In this document: piece after piece, positions 49,295-61,574 of the stretch
Numbering within the stretch: the stretch's first letter is position 1
Layout: each line of letters opens with the position of its first letter
Assembly (NCBI GenBank): GCA_963573385.1
Contig: CAUYLG010004878.1
Coordinates: 1-64,000 of the forward strand
Direction: 5' to 3'
Length of the DNA stretch: 64,000 nt
Origin: Cacajao melanocephalus
Lineage: Eukaryota; Chordata; Mammalia; Primates; Pitheciidae
Made by a program: the position numbers and the translations under genes
Notes under the pieces: generated by a model
The model's input: the letters and a program-made list of their open reading frames with translations, nothing else
Told to the model about the DNA's origin: nothing
Databases searched by the model: none

Positions 49295-50682
49295 TGTATT
49301 AGACCTTTTTCATACTGCTATAAAGAACCACCTGAGACTGGGTAATTTATAAAGGAAAGAGAGGTTTAATTAACTCACATTTCAGCATGGATGGGGAGGC
49401 CTCAGGGAACTCACAATCATGGTGGAAGGCAAAGGGGAAGCAAGGCACCTTCTTTACAAGGTGGCAGAAGAAAGAATTGCCAAGCGAAGTGGTAAAAGCC
49501 CCTTATAAAACCATCGGATCTCAGGGGAACTCAGCCAGTGTCATGATAACAGCTTTGGGGAGACTGCCATGCTTTCCCATGGGGAAAAACCAGGTGGAGG
49601 TAATTGAATCATGGAGGCAGTTTGGATGTCCAGGCAGAAGTTTGCTGCAGGGGCTGAGCCCCCATAGAGAACCTCTACTCGGGCAGTGTGGAAGGGAAAA
49701 TTGTGGTAGAAGCCCCCACACAAAGTCCCCACTGGGGCATTGCCTGGTGGAGCTATGAGAAGAAGGCCACCATCCTCCAGACCCCAGAATAGTAGATGCA
49801 ACCACAGCTTGCACTACGTACCTGGAAAAACTGCAGACACTTAATGCCAGCCTGTGAAAGCACCCAGAAGAGGAGCTGCACCCTGCAAAGTCACAGAGGC
49901 AGAGTTGCTCAAGGCCGTGGGAACCTATCTCTTGCATCAGTGTGACATGGACGTGAGACATGAAGTCAAAGGAGATCATTTTGGAGCTTTAAGATTTGAT
50001 GGCCCTGCTTAATTTTGGACTTGCATGAGGCCTGTAGTCCTTTAATTTTGCCCAATTTCTCCCATTTAGAACAGGTATATTTACCCAATAGCTGTACCCA
50101 TATTGCATCTAGGACATAACTAACTTACTTTTGATTTCACAGATTCAAAGGCAGAAGGGATTTGCCTTGTCTCAGATGAGACTTTAGACTTGGACTTTTG
50201 GGTTAATGCTGAAGTGAATTAAGGCTTTTGGGGACTGTTGGAAAAGCATGATTGGTTTTGAAATGTGAAAGAGATATGAGATATGGGAGGTGGTAGGTCA
50301 TAATAATATCATCAGGTTTTATGTTTCCACCCAAATCTCATCTTCAGTTGTAATCCTTCTTATCCCCACATGTCAAGGGAGAGACCATGTGGAGGTAATG
50401 GAATCATGGTGGCAGTTTCCCTCATGCTGTTCTCATAATAGTGAGCTAGTTCTCATGAAATTTGATAGTTTTATAAGGGGTTCTTCCCCCTTTGTTTGGC
50501 ACTTCTCCCTCATGCTGCCTTGTGAAGAAGGTGCCTTGCTTCCCCTTTGCCTTCCACAATGATTGTGAGCTCTTTGAGGTCTCCTAAGCCATGCAGAATT
50601 GTGAGTCAATTAAACCTGTTTTCTTTCTAAATTGTCCAGTCTCTGTTAGTTCTTTATAACAGTGTGGGAACAGACTAATACA
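49295..50682 (+). mobile_element. MST-type MaLR element with inverted left LTR
   Basis: 49,295-49,568 is MST LTR sequence in minus orientation, starting at its U5 end. 49,569-49,620 holds a plus-strand LTR scrap ('ggtggaggtaattgaatc'). From 49,621 ('tttggatgtccaggcag') the 3' half of the internal region runs on the plus strand. A plus LTR of about 380 bp ends at 50,682 ('gactaataca'). Outer flanks are 'gagga' and 'gatga'. The 123- and 152-codon frames across it are chance frames. Confidence 0.85.
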
Positions 50683-51475
50683 GATGATGAGTGAGATAGG
50701 AGACCCACACAATCTTAGATAAGAAATAATTTTTAAAAATACTAGGAGATTCAACACTATTTTTCATAAGGAAAGATATCAAAAAATGTGAGGAGAGCTG
50801 ATCATTTAGAGGGAACTTCTTATGGAGGAATTTAGAAGGAAACTGTGGGTGTTTATACAAATATCTTGTGCTTGAGGAAACATTTAGAATGAGCTGGGCA
50901 GTAATGGTTGACTGGGAAAAGAAATGGGTGGGAAAAATAACAACCACCCAGGAGAAGACAAAGCAGAAGGAAGGATCCAAAATAGATAAATAAGAAAGAT
51001 GAGGTAGGAATGTAGGTTAAGCAAAAGCAAAGAGAAATGATCTGCAGAGATATCTAACAAGTCAATTTGCAGCATTCAAAATACCTTTTTTTTTTTTTGC
51101 ACTGTTGTGAGTGTAGTTAATACAAAGGCATGACAGGATGTTTAAAATTTTCATAATTAAAGCTAACCATCATGGGTTAATAGTGACCCAAAAGGGAAGG
51201 AAGACCTTCAGAATTGTGAGAACACATTAGGATCACGGAAACTTGGAATCAGGAAGAAGTGTCATAGGTAGGTATGAAGCAAAGCTTTCTCTGAAAAAGA
51301 CCACCATGTTTTAGGAGTTTGAGACTCCCTAATTAATCTATAAACAGAGTAGAAAATGAAGCATTTTGTAACACAGATTGGAGAAAGCCTGTGAAGCAAT
51401 ATCTTTGGAGAGAATTAAGGGAGCATATTTCCAGTTGCTCATATTAGACTCTCTTTTATTTGGTAGTCAAGGAGT
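50683..51475. other. Unique DNA
   Basis: No gene or repeat family supported. Confidence 0.4.
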
Positions 51476-51762
51476 TTTGTTTTTCTTTTTTTGAGACAGA
51501 GTTTTGCTCTTGTTGCCCAGGGTGGAGTGCAGTGGAGCAATTTTGGCTCACTCAACTTCCACCTCCCAGGTTTAAGAGATTCTCCTGCCTCAGCCTCCTG
51601 AGTAACTGGGATTAAAAGTGCCTGCCACCACGCCCAGCTAATTTTTTGTATTTTTAGTAGAGACGGGGGTTTCACCATGTTGGACAAGCTGGTCTTGAAC
51701 TCCTGACCTCAGGTGATCCGCCCGCCTCAGCCTCCCAAAGTGCAGAGATTACAGCCCGCCCA
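51476..51762 (-). mobile_element. Alu, S-like, with a damaged 5' end
   Basis: Minus-strand Alu from its T-rich tail through 'ggtggagtgcagtggagc', 'tgacctcaggtgatccgc' to 'gagattacag', after which the last 15-20 bases of the head are deleted ('cccgcccagg'). Confidence 0.92.
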
Positions 51763-52189
51763 GGGATCTGACTTCGGAAACCTGTGGGCTAAGCAAATTG
51801 AGACCCCCAAATCTGCTGCCATAAAGTCAGAACAATTAGAGGGAGCTCAGGCCAATGTGTCAGGAAATGTCTGCCAAGCTGTCATGATGTCTGGGATTTT
51901 TCATTTTTATAAATTCGAGGGGACAAAACAAATGCATTTCTGATAGCTCCTGAACAATTTAAAAATAAAAATGACATCAGATTTCATCCAAGGTGGTGGA
52001 CAACTGGTTATTAAAGAAACAGTATGATTTCAGATTTCAATTTGCTCTATCTTGCCTTTTTTTTTTAAAGCAACCATTATTTTACTTTCCTTTATATCCA
52101 CCCTGTCTTTTCTATTTTTCTGAGTTTCTTTTTTCTTCGTCTCTTTCCTGCTTTTTCCTTATTCTATAAGAGAAACAGAGGTTGGATAG

Positions 52190-52755
52190 TGTTGGGGCTC
52201 AGAAAACAATACCACCAAATGATGGCCTCAGAAGCAGTCTCAGAAGCACAGTTTCTCTCTGACCTTCTTTTGCCCTCTTGTCTCTCCTTATTCTCCAAAG
52301 AAACCCACAGAAACTGAAATTCCTCTTTTCCAAGGTGGATCATTGAAACCAGAGCCTCTTTCCCCCAAAGCCAGCCATGAAGCCAAAAACATTACTCTAA
52401 ACTTCCCTAGCTGTTTTGTGTAGCAGCTAGCCATTTACAAATTTAAAAACCTCATCCCAGAAGGGTCAAGCCACAAACCCAGGAAGAGGGAAATGCCCCA
52501 CAGAAAAGCCAAGAAGAATGTAAACAGACAGGCCTTGTTGGGCCTCCCCACTCAGTCTATTTCCGTTAACTCTTACCCTTTTGTCCAGCTATATTTCTGC
52601 ATGGTTGCTGCTGCTTCATCAAACATAAACATCAAATCAGATCGCTTCTCTGCTATCTTTGGGGTTTTGAATCTGAAGTCTCTTGTGGCATGTAAAGCTA
52701 TGATTCAAATAAATTTGCTATGCTTTTATCTTGTTAGTGTGTCTTTATTTTAGGA
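52190..52755 (+). mobile_element. ERV LTR, plus strand (family not named)
   Basis: Starts 'tgttggggctcagaaaac' and carries AATAAA in 'ttcaaataaatttgctat' near the 3' end, followed by 'tcttgttagtgtgtctt', the usual R-U5 style of ERV LTRs. The 86-codon frame inside has no motif. Confidence 0.5.
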
Positions 52756-52974
52756 GTGCTGGCCATGACCCTCCTCTGTCTACTTTCTTTCCCTGCAATA
52801 GTCAAAGGCTCCTTATATGTCCCACAGACCCCTGGATATCCACCAAATTCAAATATCCTAACCTTCCAGATGAATACCTGGCCACAGATGCAGGAGTCAT
52901 TAACTCACATTTGCTTCCTCATCATCTAAGTGAACAGTCAGAGCTTCCCTCTCAGCCTTACCTGATGAAATGTG

Positions 52975-53035
52975 AACCTCTTCTCCCCTCATCTCTCTTA
53001 TCTCTCTCTCATCTCTCTCTCTCTTCTTTCTTTCT

Positions 53036-53110
<75 letters not shown>
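52975..53110 (+). repeat. (CT)n followed by (CA)n microsatellite
   Basis: CT-rich from about 52,985, a pure CT run at 53,040-53,072, then a pure CA run to about 53,109. The long open frames here are repeat artefacts. Confidence 0.95.
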
Positions 53111-53111
<1 letters not shown>

Positions 53112-53859
53112 CAATAACCTGCTTTCTTGAATGCCAGTTTTTCAGGGCCCCTGGAGCATCGATACAGCTCCAGGTGTCCTTGGCCTGGACCATCCCGTTT
53201 ACCAGGAGGGGCTGGGCAAGGGGCCAAGGACTCACTTTAATAGGAAGAATGTATTTTCTAGTGATTCATCACTTCCTCTATAAATTAAGGAAACACATTT
53301 CTGCTGAGCTAATGATTTATTAAAAAGATTTTCAAGCAGTAAATCCTCTCTCTTCCCATTCTCTGGGCAGTAATGGCAACGTTCAAGTCTCAGAGAAATA
53401 GGAGGCTGACCTTTACGGAGGTGACAACCTCTCTAAAAAGCAGTTATACTTGCTAAAGCCACAGTGGGAGGCCTTGAGAAGAGCCAGCAACCCGTTTCGC
53501 AGTCATGACTCTCACCTCTAATGGAGCAATGTGTCCTAGATGAACAGGCTGGGATCCAGGGACAGAGTAACAGCTCCTTAGAGTAACTAGACCAGTTACT
53601 AATTTCTTACCTGTCAGCTCCAAACCAGTCCTTCTTTCTCCTGCTCTGTGATAACAGAACTGAATTCTGCAGAATGCATTTTCATTTATTTTTAAACAAA
53701 CAACACCTGTATAACCCTTCAACCAGCTTCCCTAAATAGTTAACATCTTATATAACCAGAGAATTACAAAAGCCAAGAGAGATTAACATCTATACAATGC
53801 TATTAAGTTCTTCACATATCTTATTTATATTTTGCATTAAGGTAGAGGCTCTCTGCAAC

Positions 53860-54210
53860 CTCTCCGCATCCCATAAGATAAAGTAAACATAGAGTCAAAT
53901 AGAGGAAGAAGTCAACTCTAATTTTCTCCCTAACCTCTCTCCACCCCTACTGTAATGCTTACCTTGGCAAGGCATATCGCAGAAGTCTCTCCTTCAGAAC
54001 CTAGTCGCCATTCCTTAGAAGTTTTTCCTGGTACTAGCTTCCGTATAAGCTTTTCCCCAGCAGTTGCTCAAAGCTGACAGGTGCCGTCTCATCCAATTTC
54101 AAGCTCCTCCCCAGGCATATCCCATATCGTATGACTGGTCAATCTAGGATACAAAGGCTAAACATTCTAGTTTTAATTTGAAGCATCTCTTACAGGCCAC
54201 CAAGGTAAAA
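53860..54210 (+). repeat. Left arm of a second large inverted repeat
   Basis: Reverse complement of 55,140-55,492 with many substitutions and small gaps. Matching blocks include 'gtctcatccaatttcaa' (complement of 'ttgaaattggatgagac') and 'acttcttcctc' versus 'gcttcttcctc'. May be two copies of one unnamed repeat. Confidence 0.8.
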
Positions 54211-55139
54211 TGGAGAGACACCGAAAGTCATTTTTTTCTCCAGCACAATTTTCCCAGTGTCACTCAACTCCTATGTGAAAAGCGGACAAGGACTATCACA
54301 TTACATGATTAAGAGTGACACTTCTAGCTGCTGCTATTGTATTTATTTTTCACAGCAGGAATCAACATTTAGTTATTACTGTGTTTGGAGACTAACATAT
54401 CTATCATAGCATGGTAGTGAGCATTTATTTTAATTTACTAATCATTAACAATTCTTAAGCCATTCATCATAGTTTTGTTAATATATTTTGTTCCTTTGAG
54501 GCAAGATATCCAGAGGTAATATGTCACTCCCTGGAATTCCATTGCTATTTCTGGTGTCAAGGAATGTATTGCTAAGCATAACATCTTAGATAATAATCTA
54601 AGATTGTTTATTGTGTTAAAGACTACTTAATTAGGAAATTAAAATTGTCTTGACTGTAGAAGGTTGATTTTCTTTGATGAGTTTAATTAAAGAGAAGTTA
54701 ATCATTTACTTTTATTAAAAAATGCTAAGAACCTACTGTGTGTCAGGCACTTGGGATGCAGAAATTTATTAGAAAAGCATAATCTTTTAACCCTCATTAT
54801 TTATAATATGAAGTATGGGGCACTAAAATCTAAACTAACTGTGCTGGGAATCTATCTCACTATCTTTCGTAAATTTTGATAGGATCCAGAGCTATTTTAG
54901 TAGGGTTACTTAAAAGGCAATGTACAGAAGGTACTTCAAGAGCCAGAGTGAAGTCAGAGGCACAACTAAGCGATCACAGTGGTGTAAATGTGAATAGTGA
55001 CAGGTTGGTTCCATAAGGAAACAGATTCTGATAAAGAGACACACATGTTTTACTGGAAGGCTTGGGTGAAGGAAGCCAACTTGGACAGAGGGAGATATTG
55101 AACTACGATGCTGCTAAATTAGAGGTTTCATCGCCTTCT
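54211..55139. other. Spacer between the arms
   Basis: About 930 bp of AT-rich DNA with one L2/MIR-like patch at 54,725-54,770 ('ctactgtgtgtcaggcac'). No coding frame. Confidence 0.4.
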
Positions 55140-55492
55140 ACAGGGATGAAAATGGCCTGTTAGAGACATTTTCAACTAAAACAAGAATGTTGAGCCTTTG
55201 TACCATACATTGACAGGTCATACGACAGGCTGTCATGGGGAGGAGTTTGAAATTGGATGAGACAGTACCTCTCAGCTGGAGCAACTGCTGTGGAGAAGCT
55301 CATATGGAAGCTAGCACCAAGCAAAACTTCTGAAAGCACAAGGAATGTTGACTAAGTTCTGAAGGAGAGACTTGCATAGTGCGTCAAGTTATACACTACA
55401 GTAGGGATGGAAAGAGGTTAGGGAGATATTTAGAGAGTTGGCTTCTTCCTCCACTTGACTCTAGTTTTACTTTATCTTATGTAACATGGAGA
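55140..55492 (-). repeat. Right arm of the second large inverted repeat
   Basis: Complement of 53,860-54,210. See that entry. Confidence 0.8.
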
Positions 55493-55679
55493 CTTACTCA
55501 GCACAAGACAAATACTCTTCCACTACCCTCTCCTTTCACATGTGACATGTGGATTCTGCATGTGCTAAGCAAGCTTCACAAGCATGTGACCACTTACCTC
55601 ACTATGTACCCTCACTCTTCTTTTTTTCTCTTTCATTTCTTTCCTGCCTGCATTTTTCTCCTTTAAATCCTGAAGCCTT

Positions 55680-55825
55680 CAAAACCCTCTTTAGAAAAAA
55701 TGGGAGCCAGAGATCCTACTGTGACTTGTGTCTCTTTTTCCTGGGCCCATCCTCAACCATGGTAAAATTAACCTCTAAATTGATTGAGACCGGTCTCAAA
55801 CACTTTTTGTTTCACAGTATTCAAC
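55680..55825 (+). mobile_element. ERV LTR 3' end (same family as 59.9-60.15 kb)
   Basis: 'gggcccatcctcaaccat', 'aattgattgagaccggtc' and 'tttgtttcaca' are the 3' terminus of an LTR family whose middle part is seen at 60,040-60,090. Family not named. Confidence 0.5.
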
Positions 55826-55859
55826 AATGTTAAGTGCTACCCAGAGCTTGGGGGAAAAT

Positions 55860-56041
55860 AGGATTAAGAAAATGCCAGGTGATGGGGAGGAAGGCAGCAA
55901 ATCACACTGCTATGTGTGTACCTATGCAACAATCTTGCATGTTCTTCACATGTACCCCAAAACCTAAAATGCAATTAAAAAATAAAAATAAAAAAAGAAA
56001 GACTTTTCCCCATCAAAAAAGAAAAAAAAGAAAGAAAGAAA
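55860..56041 (+). mobile_element. L1 3' terminus, 5'-truncated, plus A-rich tail
   Basis: 'ggcagcaaatcacactgc', 'gcaacaatcttgcatgtt' and 'cacatgtaccccaaaacc' match the L1 end at 480-560 almost base for base, then an A-rich GAAA tail to 56,041. A very short insertion or remnant. Confidence 0.88.
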
Positions 56042-56689
56042 ATCCAATTGGAACTTAACAATAGGGAAGTTATTTTGGACCACAGAATGGAGATAAGACA
56101 AGAAAATTAATGGAAACTGATTAAATGGGGACCACGACTGTGTACTACCCTTTTACATATTTTCTCTATGAAGAGATGTGAAAAACATGTCAGTGGATGG
56201 TGAGAAATAGGAGACCCATGGTAGTTTTCTTTTTTTTTTAATTAGTTTTAATTTTTAAAGAGAATTTGAACATTTAGGAAAGAGTGGAGTATAAACAAGG
56301 AACCAATGTCTCTTAACAGGAGGTTGGTTGGAGTGCAATACACAATGTGCGGTTAGACATAAGAGGAGAAGAGACACAGTTTCCTTTTTAACAGAAGAGA
56401 TAATTGAGGCAATAGAAACCAATGGTGGTCAGTTTACAGTTAGTAAGTTAGTGAAAATAATGAGGCCTAGAATCTAAGGTCAAGGGAGAAGCCAGATAGA
56501 GCTGATAGGAGAACCAAGGGCTGATAATTTAAATAAAACATTCACACAGTCTTTCTGTCCCTCTACCACACCAGTAGTTGGTGTCTCTCTTTTCTCTGAA
56601 ATCTTTAAAATGTATGCAATAAATGAAGTAAATGAGTAAATCTGAGTTTTAGTGAAGCATAATAAAGGATTTCAGTAGGAGCTAAAATC

Positions 56690-56790
56690 TTGATTTTACA
56701 AATGAAGTATCCAAGGTTTGGAGAGGCTTCTGTGACTGACCTAATATCATACAATTAGTAAATTGTAGAGTAAGAACTGAAATAGACTAA
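56690..56790 (-). repeat. MIR SINE fragment
   Basis: 'gattttacaaatgaagta' and 'aatatcatacaattagta' follow reverse MIR. Confidence 0.5.
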
Positions 56791-56869
56791 AATAATTAAC
56801 AATAATAGACTATTCTGACATTTATACACAAAGTGTCACATACACTGTATTACCAGTGTTACAGGACTT

Positions 56870-57250
56870 TTTTCTTAGTTCAGCTAAGAGCTGGGTTCAT
56901 GTCACACAGCTATGAGAGATTAGGCTCACAGAAATTTTGAAGGTTGAGAAGAAAATGAAATTTATTGGGCAAAAAGAGAAAAAGGGGGAAACAGTGACAC
57001 GGCAAAGCCAGAGTCCTGGTAGTGTGGTTTCTGCCTCACAGATTGAATTCCAAGTTCCACCAAGGAAAAGGAGGAGCCAAGCTCCTCCCCATTGCAAATG
57101 GCAAACTTCCCAAGACTCCACCCCAGTGTGCATTCCTCCCAGTGCACAGGTTGGTGAGGAAGGTTCTGCCTTGGGGCCCTTCCCACCTGGCTGTCTCATT
57201 GGTACATCTCAAGAACTCTGGAAGGAAGAAAGAAGACAGAGTGGTTCAGA
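56870..57250 (-). mobile_element. Possible ERV LTR, minus strand
   Basis: The reverse poly(A)-signal text 'gaaatttattgggc' near 56,957 followed by a moderately GC-rich 250 bp with 'gagccaagctcctcccc' suggests an LTR read in reverse. Family not recognised. Frames of 74-105 codons here have no motif. Confidence 0.35.
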
Positions 57251-57269
57251 ATAGGACCTTTATAATTGG

Positions 57270-57420
57270 AGAAATTTGGGTTTAAATGTTGTCTCAACCC
57301 ATCTTGCGACAATATTTTAGTCGTTTAATTTCTTTGAGCCTTACTGTCTCCTCATGTAAAATAGAAATTTGAAAACTCACCTTACAAAGCTTTTGTGAGA
57401 GCTAGGTGCAAATATCACGT
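57270..57420 (+). repeat. MIR SINE
   Basis: 'aaatgttgtctcaaccc', 'ttagtcgtttaatttctt' and 'gccttactgtctcctcat' with 'gtaaaatag' follow MIR. Confidence 0.55.
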
Positions 57421-58225
57421 GGTTAGCTTGGAATGGGGATAATGGCAAAAATTGGGAAAACTTATTATAATTACTCTATTGTACACATAAGAAGAGTCAA
57501 ATCATCTCACTCTAAAGCCATGGATGAAACTAATAAATCTTGAAGGAAACTGAAGCTAAAACTTGGTATCAGAGACTAGTTATTTGAATTACACACAGAG
57601 ACCAAAAAAAAAAAAAATGCCCCTTTCAAAAGTGAGAGAACATTGAAATGCCACATCCACCTGAAAACAAACAAACAAAAACCAGAAATGATAATAATAA
57701 AATAAGAAAGAAAGCACCCACTGCACTGGCTACAATTTGAGACAGGGCCAAGCCAGCCTGCATGGGGATTCTGTGTGAATTAAGAAAAGGCATTCCCTCC
57801 TGGACATCAAATAAAAAAACGTGTTCTAATGAACCAACCCCAAAGTAGCTATGCAGGTGAGGATACACAATTCTAAATAATCACACAAGTACATCCATTT
57901 TAGAGTCGTCTAAAAAGTATATTTATAATTATCCTCTTTTGAATGAGAACTTACAGAAATGACTGTTGTGAAGTAAGTGTTGAAACATGTGAAAACCAAT
58001 AACTTTGCTGATTCACTATGAGAGTCAAAACTCCAGGCCTATAAAATATTCTGGGAAAAATGATAAGAAGGCCAAAAATTGCCCGTATCCAATCTTAAGA
58101 AAAGAAAAATCTAAGTAAATGAATGGAAAGGAAACTATAAACTAAAAATAAAATTCTACACCCGACAATCAACTAAATAAACCCCCTCTCTTCACCAAGA
58201 GAATGCCTGAAAAACTAGTTCGGGC
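57421..58225. other. Unique DNA
   Basis: No gene or repeat family supported. A13 at about 57,604. Confidence 0.4.
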
Positions 58226-59205
58226 CATGACTAGCAGGGGTGTCAAGAAGTGCCTCATTATGCCCTCTTCCCTGTGAAACTTAGACATAACTGACCAACA
58301 TTAACAGTAAAAAAGAGGTCAGAAGACTGACAAAAAAGACTCTTTGTAACAATCAGATACTAAACTCCAACCTAAGCATGGTACACAGTCAGATGACAAA
58401 TAGCAGGCCCTGAAGGAAATCAAAGTGTTTTATCCCAAAATACATTTCTTTGACATATTTTGGAATTGCCCTGCAAAGCCAACTCTTGTGGGGAAAATGT
58501 GCATTCTGTAAATTCTCCTTCTCTTATTGGGTTTAGGAAATTAAAATCTTTTACACCAAAACGTATTTCTTCGACACATTTTGGAATGCCCCTACAACGT
58601 CATCTCTTGTGGGAGAAATTTGCATTCTGTTGATGACCTCCTTCCCTTATCAGGTTAAGGAAATTAAAATAATTTATGCCAAAATTTATTACTTTGACAT
58701 ATTTTGAAATTACTACCATTTGACCAACAGGCAGACGTGGCCTTGCAAAGCTGTCTAAAGTGAAGAACATTTGCACCTGTAGAGAATCTCCATTAATGCA
58801 AGTCCTTCCCCTTTTTATGCCTTTCCCTGATCCAGAAAAGATTGAGAGTCTGACATCTTTAAAAATCTGAAAAGAAACGTTGATCACCTACTCTCTCTGA
58901 AGGAACGTTCATCTACATAGCAAGGCCATCTTTGCTAGCCAAGCTTCTTATTTTCTCTCTCTTAACCTCTCTTGCCACTAAACCTGACTTACCTATTTCT
59001 GGTCATGCTTTGAGTTTGCATGACTTACTCACCTCAGGATAGTATATAAGTTTCCATAACTCATTGGGAAGTTGCGTCTTCATTTTGAAGGCTCACATGT
59101 ACACGTTTAATAAATTTGTATGCCTATTCTCCTATTAATCAATCTGCCTCATTTCAGTAGTTTTCAGTGGACCTTTAGGGAGCTAAGACCCTATGGTCCC
59201 TCCAA
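58226..59205 (+). mobile_element. Probable ERV LTR with internal 121-bp tandem repeats
   Basis: It has a TATA box TATATAAG at 59,043-59,050 and AATAAA at 59,109-59,114, 60 bp apart as in LTRs, followed by U5-like text ('tctcctattaatcaatc'). Upstream lie tandem U3 repeats (58,415-58,715). Ends are inferred, and the family is not named. Confidence 0.55.
58415..58715 (+). repeat. U3 tandem repeat, units of about 121 and 123 bp plus a partial third
   Basis: Units start at 58,415, 58,536 and 58,659 with 'ggaaatcaaagtg', 'ggaaattaaaatc' and 'ggaaattaaaata'. Each contains 'gacatattttgga'-type and 'tctcttgtggga'-type blocks. Confidence 0.88.
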
Positions 59206-59519
59206 GGTCTTTCCCAGAGCCTCGGACACCTTCTAAGGTCTGATAAAAGACATTTACATGTATTCTCTCTGGAGTCTGCTACTTAAAGTCATCATCTACA
59301 TAACAAGAACCTTGGCTTCTACTGAGGAAGGAGACCCTTAATCACCTTCCACCTTCTACACTGTATCTCAAAAGGAGAAGTTAGAAGTTAGCCAGAGGAG
59401 GGACCCATTGGCATGACAGCCAGGTTAAGGATAAGACCCCTACTGCTAACCACAATCCCATCTATAGATCACAGTTATGGTATGGAGGAATCTTTCCAAA
59501 GGCATTGTTTTTACTTAAA

Positions 59520-59830
59520 CAGGATCAAATCCTCACTTAAGTCACATACCCCAGGCCTACTTCATGGATCAAGACACTGTCACATGTAATTTCTGGAGTT
59601 GTAAGCCCAAGACCCATTCATATAGAGTTGTAAACCCAAGACCCTCTCACATGTAATTTCTGGAGTTGTAAGCCTTTAAAAGGGCAGGGACTTTCTTTGT
59701 TAGGTGAGCTTGGCTGTCAGGCAACTATGCAGCTGCTGCTCCTGGTCAAATAAATCACCCCTTCCTTCCCAGTTTGGGCTTTTCCTGCTTGGCTACAACC
59801 TTCTTTATCTTAACTCAAGCATTTCTTTCT
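59520..59830 (+). mobile_element. ERV LTR 3' half
   Basis: A TATA-like 'ctttaaaag' at 59,674, AATAAA at 59,749-59,754 and 'cttgg-ctacaacc' after it have the layout of a class I LTR. A direct repeat 'cacatgtaatttctggag' occurs at 59,581 and 59,649. Family not named. Confidence 0.5.
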
Positions 59831-59869
59831 GCTGACTTCAACTCTTTGGGCAAAGCTAACCTTTTTCAA

Positions 59870-60165
59870 CCAATTGTCAATAAGAAAATGTTTGAATCCA
59901 CATATGACCTAGAAGCCTAATTTGAGATATCTTGCCTTTCGGGGCCAAATCAATGTATACTTTATATGTATTAATGTGTGTCATTGCCTGCAACTTCTGT
60001 CTCCCTAAAATATATAAAACCAAGTTGTTGCCCAATCGCCTTGGGCACATGTTCTCAGGACCTCGTGAGGCTGTGTGATGGGCATGGTCACTCATATCTG
60101 GCTCAGATGAAACATCTTCAAATATTTTACACAGATTGGCTGTTTCCATCAACAATAAGAAAGTC
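59870..60165 (+). mobile_element. ERV LTR (same family as 55.7 kb)
   Basis: 'tatataaaacc' at 60,011, then 'ttgggcacatgttctcag' and 'gacctcgtgaggctgtgt' followed by a decayed poly(A)-signal region. Family not named. Confidence 0.5.
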
Positions 60166-61574
60166 AAAGATTTAGACGTAGAAGAAAATGCAGCTCCAAA
60201 AAAAGGATATTATTCACAACGGCTTATGGAAGGGGAAATACAAATTAAAGTAAGAGGTTTAATTTATCTCCTGAATATAGAGGAAGAAAGTTTTCCTTCT
60301 TTCATTTCTTAAAGCATTTACTTTAGAAAACTCTTAAGTTGTTTTCTGTCTCTTTGAAATTCACGTTAGTCTTTTTAAACCCTAAATGAGCCTCTTGCCA
60401 GGTTTAAGACTTAAGCATTTCTTTCTAAAATCATGGGGGCTAACTCTTTGAAATGTAATGATCACCATAGCACTCATATCTCCCAATGTTTGTAGGAGGG
60501 TAGCTACCTTCACAATGCCTTGTCCTAAGTTGAAAAAATACTTTTTGTCATAAAGATATTAGAAGTTTATTTTTCCTCTGGATAAAGCCAAACAGCAAAT
60601 ACAGATAGTCACCAGGTAAACTATGTGTGAGAAACGGTGCTGTTCAGTTCTGTTACTTGAGGACTAGTTCTTGTTTGTTTTGAGAACTTGTATGTAATGG
60701 ATTGTATCTTCTTGGAAACAAAAATGTAGGTTTCTTTCAGTCTGCAATTTCTTAGCAGATTGCTTGTGATGCAATCAAGTTCTGATTTAATGCACATTTA
60801 ATAATAAAATTGGTTTATTTCTCTTCTACCTTTTGAAGAGGTTTTCTGGGTAGTGGGGAAGATTTTTTAATTATACCTTCTCAACATTTACAATTATATA
60901 ACAACCAACAAAGAACTTCAAGATGAACTTGAGAAGAGCAAATGCTGTCAGAAGTAAATGAAAGGTAATAGTCCAGATAGATCTAAGGTGGAAAATCCAG
61001 TACAAAGGCAGAAGTAATAAATGAATTAGGAAAACATGGAACAAAATAGTTACCTTGAAAAATACTGAAAGATTAGTATACAGAAAAAACTTAACCAGAG
61101 CAAATAGAGATAAACAGATATTATAAAATTAGAGAGAAAGCAAATGAATAAAAGATTTATGTAGGAAAATTTGTGGGAAAAAAAGAGGTCAGGAAATAAT
61201 TTGTTTAAAAATATAAAGTTATATTTCTAAAATTAATTTTTAAAACCTGAATATTATTTAAAGGGACATATACTATACCACAGAAAACAGAAAATAGTAA
61301 ATTCTAAGTCACATGCAAGTTAAGCTATTAAACTACAAGAATAAGAAAACTATTATCCCATGAAAACAGAAATCTTCTATATATATGTTATATGTTTTAA
61401 ATTAGACTAGTTTCAGAATTTCCTACATCCAAACTTAATGTGAAAAGATAAAAGATTAGTATCTAAAGTTTGTTAATCAAAGAAAGAATGTAGGAATGAA
61501 GAAACTGATATTTTTTAAAAAACTGGAAACTGGTAGTAAGAAATGAATACATTTGAATTTAGATTCAATATTAA
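60166..61574. other. Unique AT-rich DNA
   Basis: No gene supported. Parts of 60.95-61.55 kb may be very old L1 but I cannot place them. Confidence 0.35.

Noticed and set aside
49521..49979. 152-codon open frame, minus strand
   Set aside because: Lies antisense in MaLR internal sequence. Similar frames appear in the other MaLR copies at 15.7 and 26.2 kb, and MaLR internals have no known protein.
52731..53323. Frames of 95-128 codons with Leu-Ser and Thr-His runs
   Set aside because: Translation of the (CT)n(CA)n microsatellite and LTR-flanking sequence.
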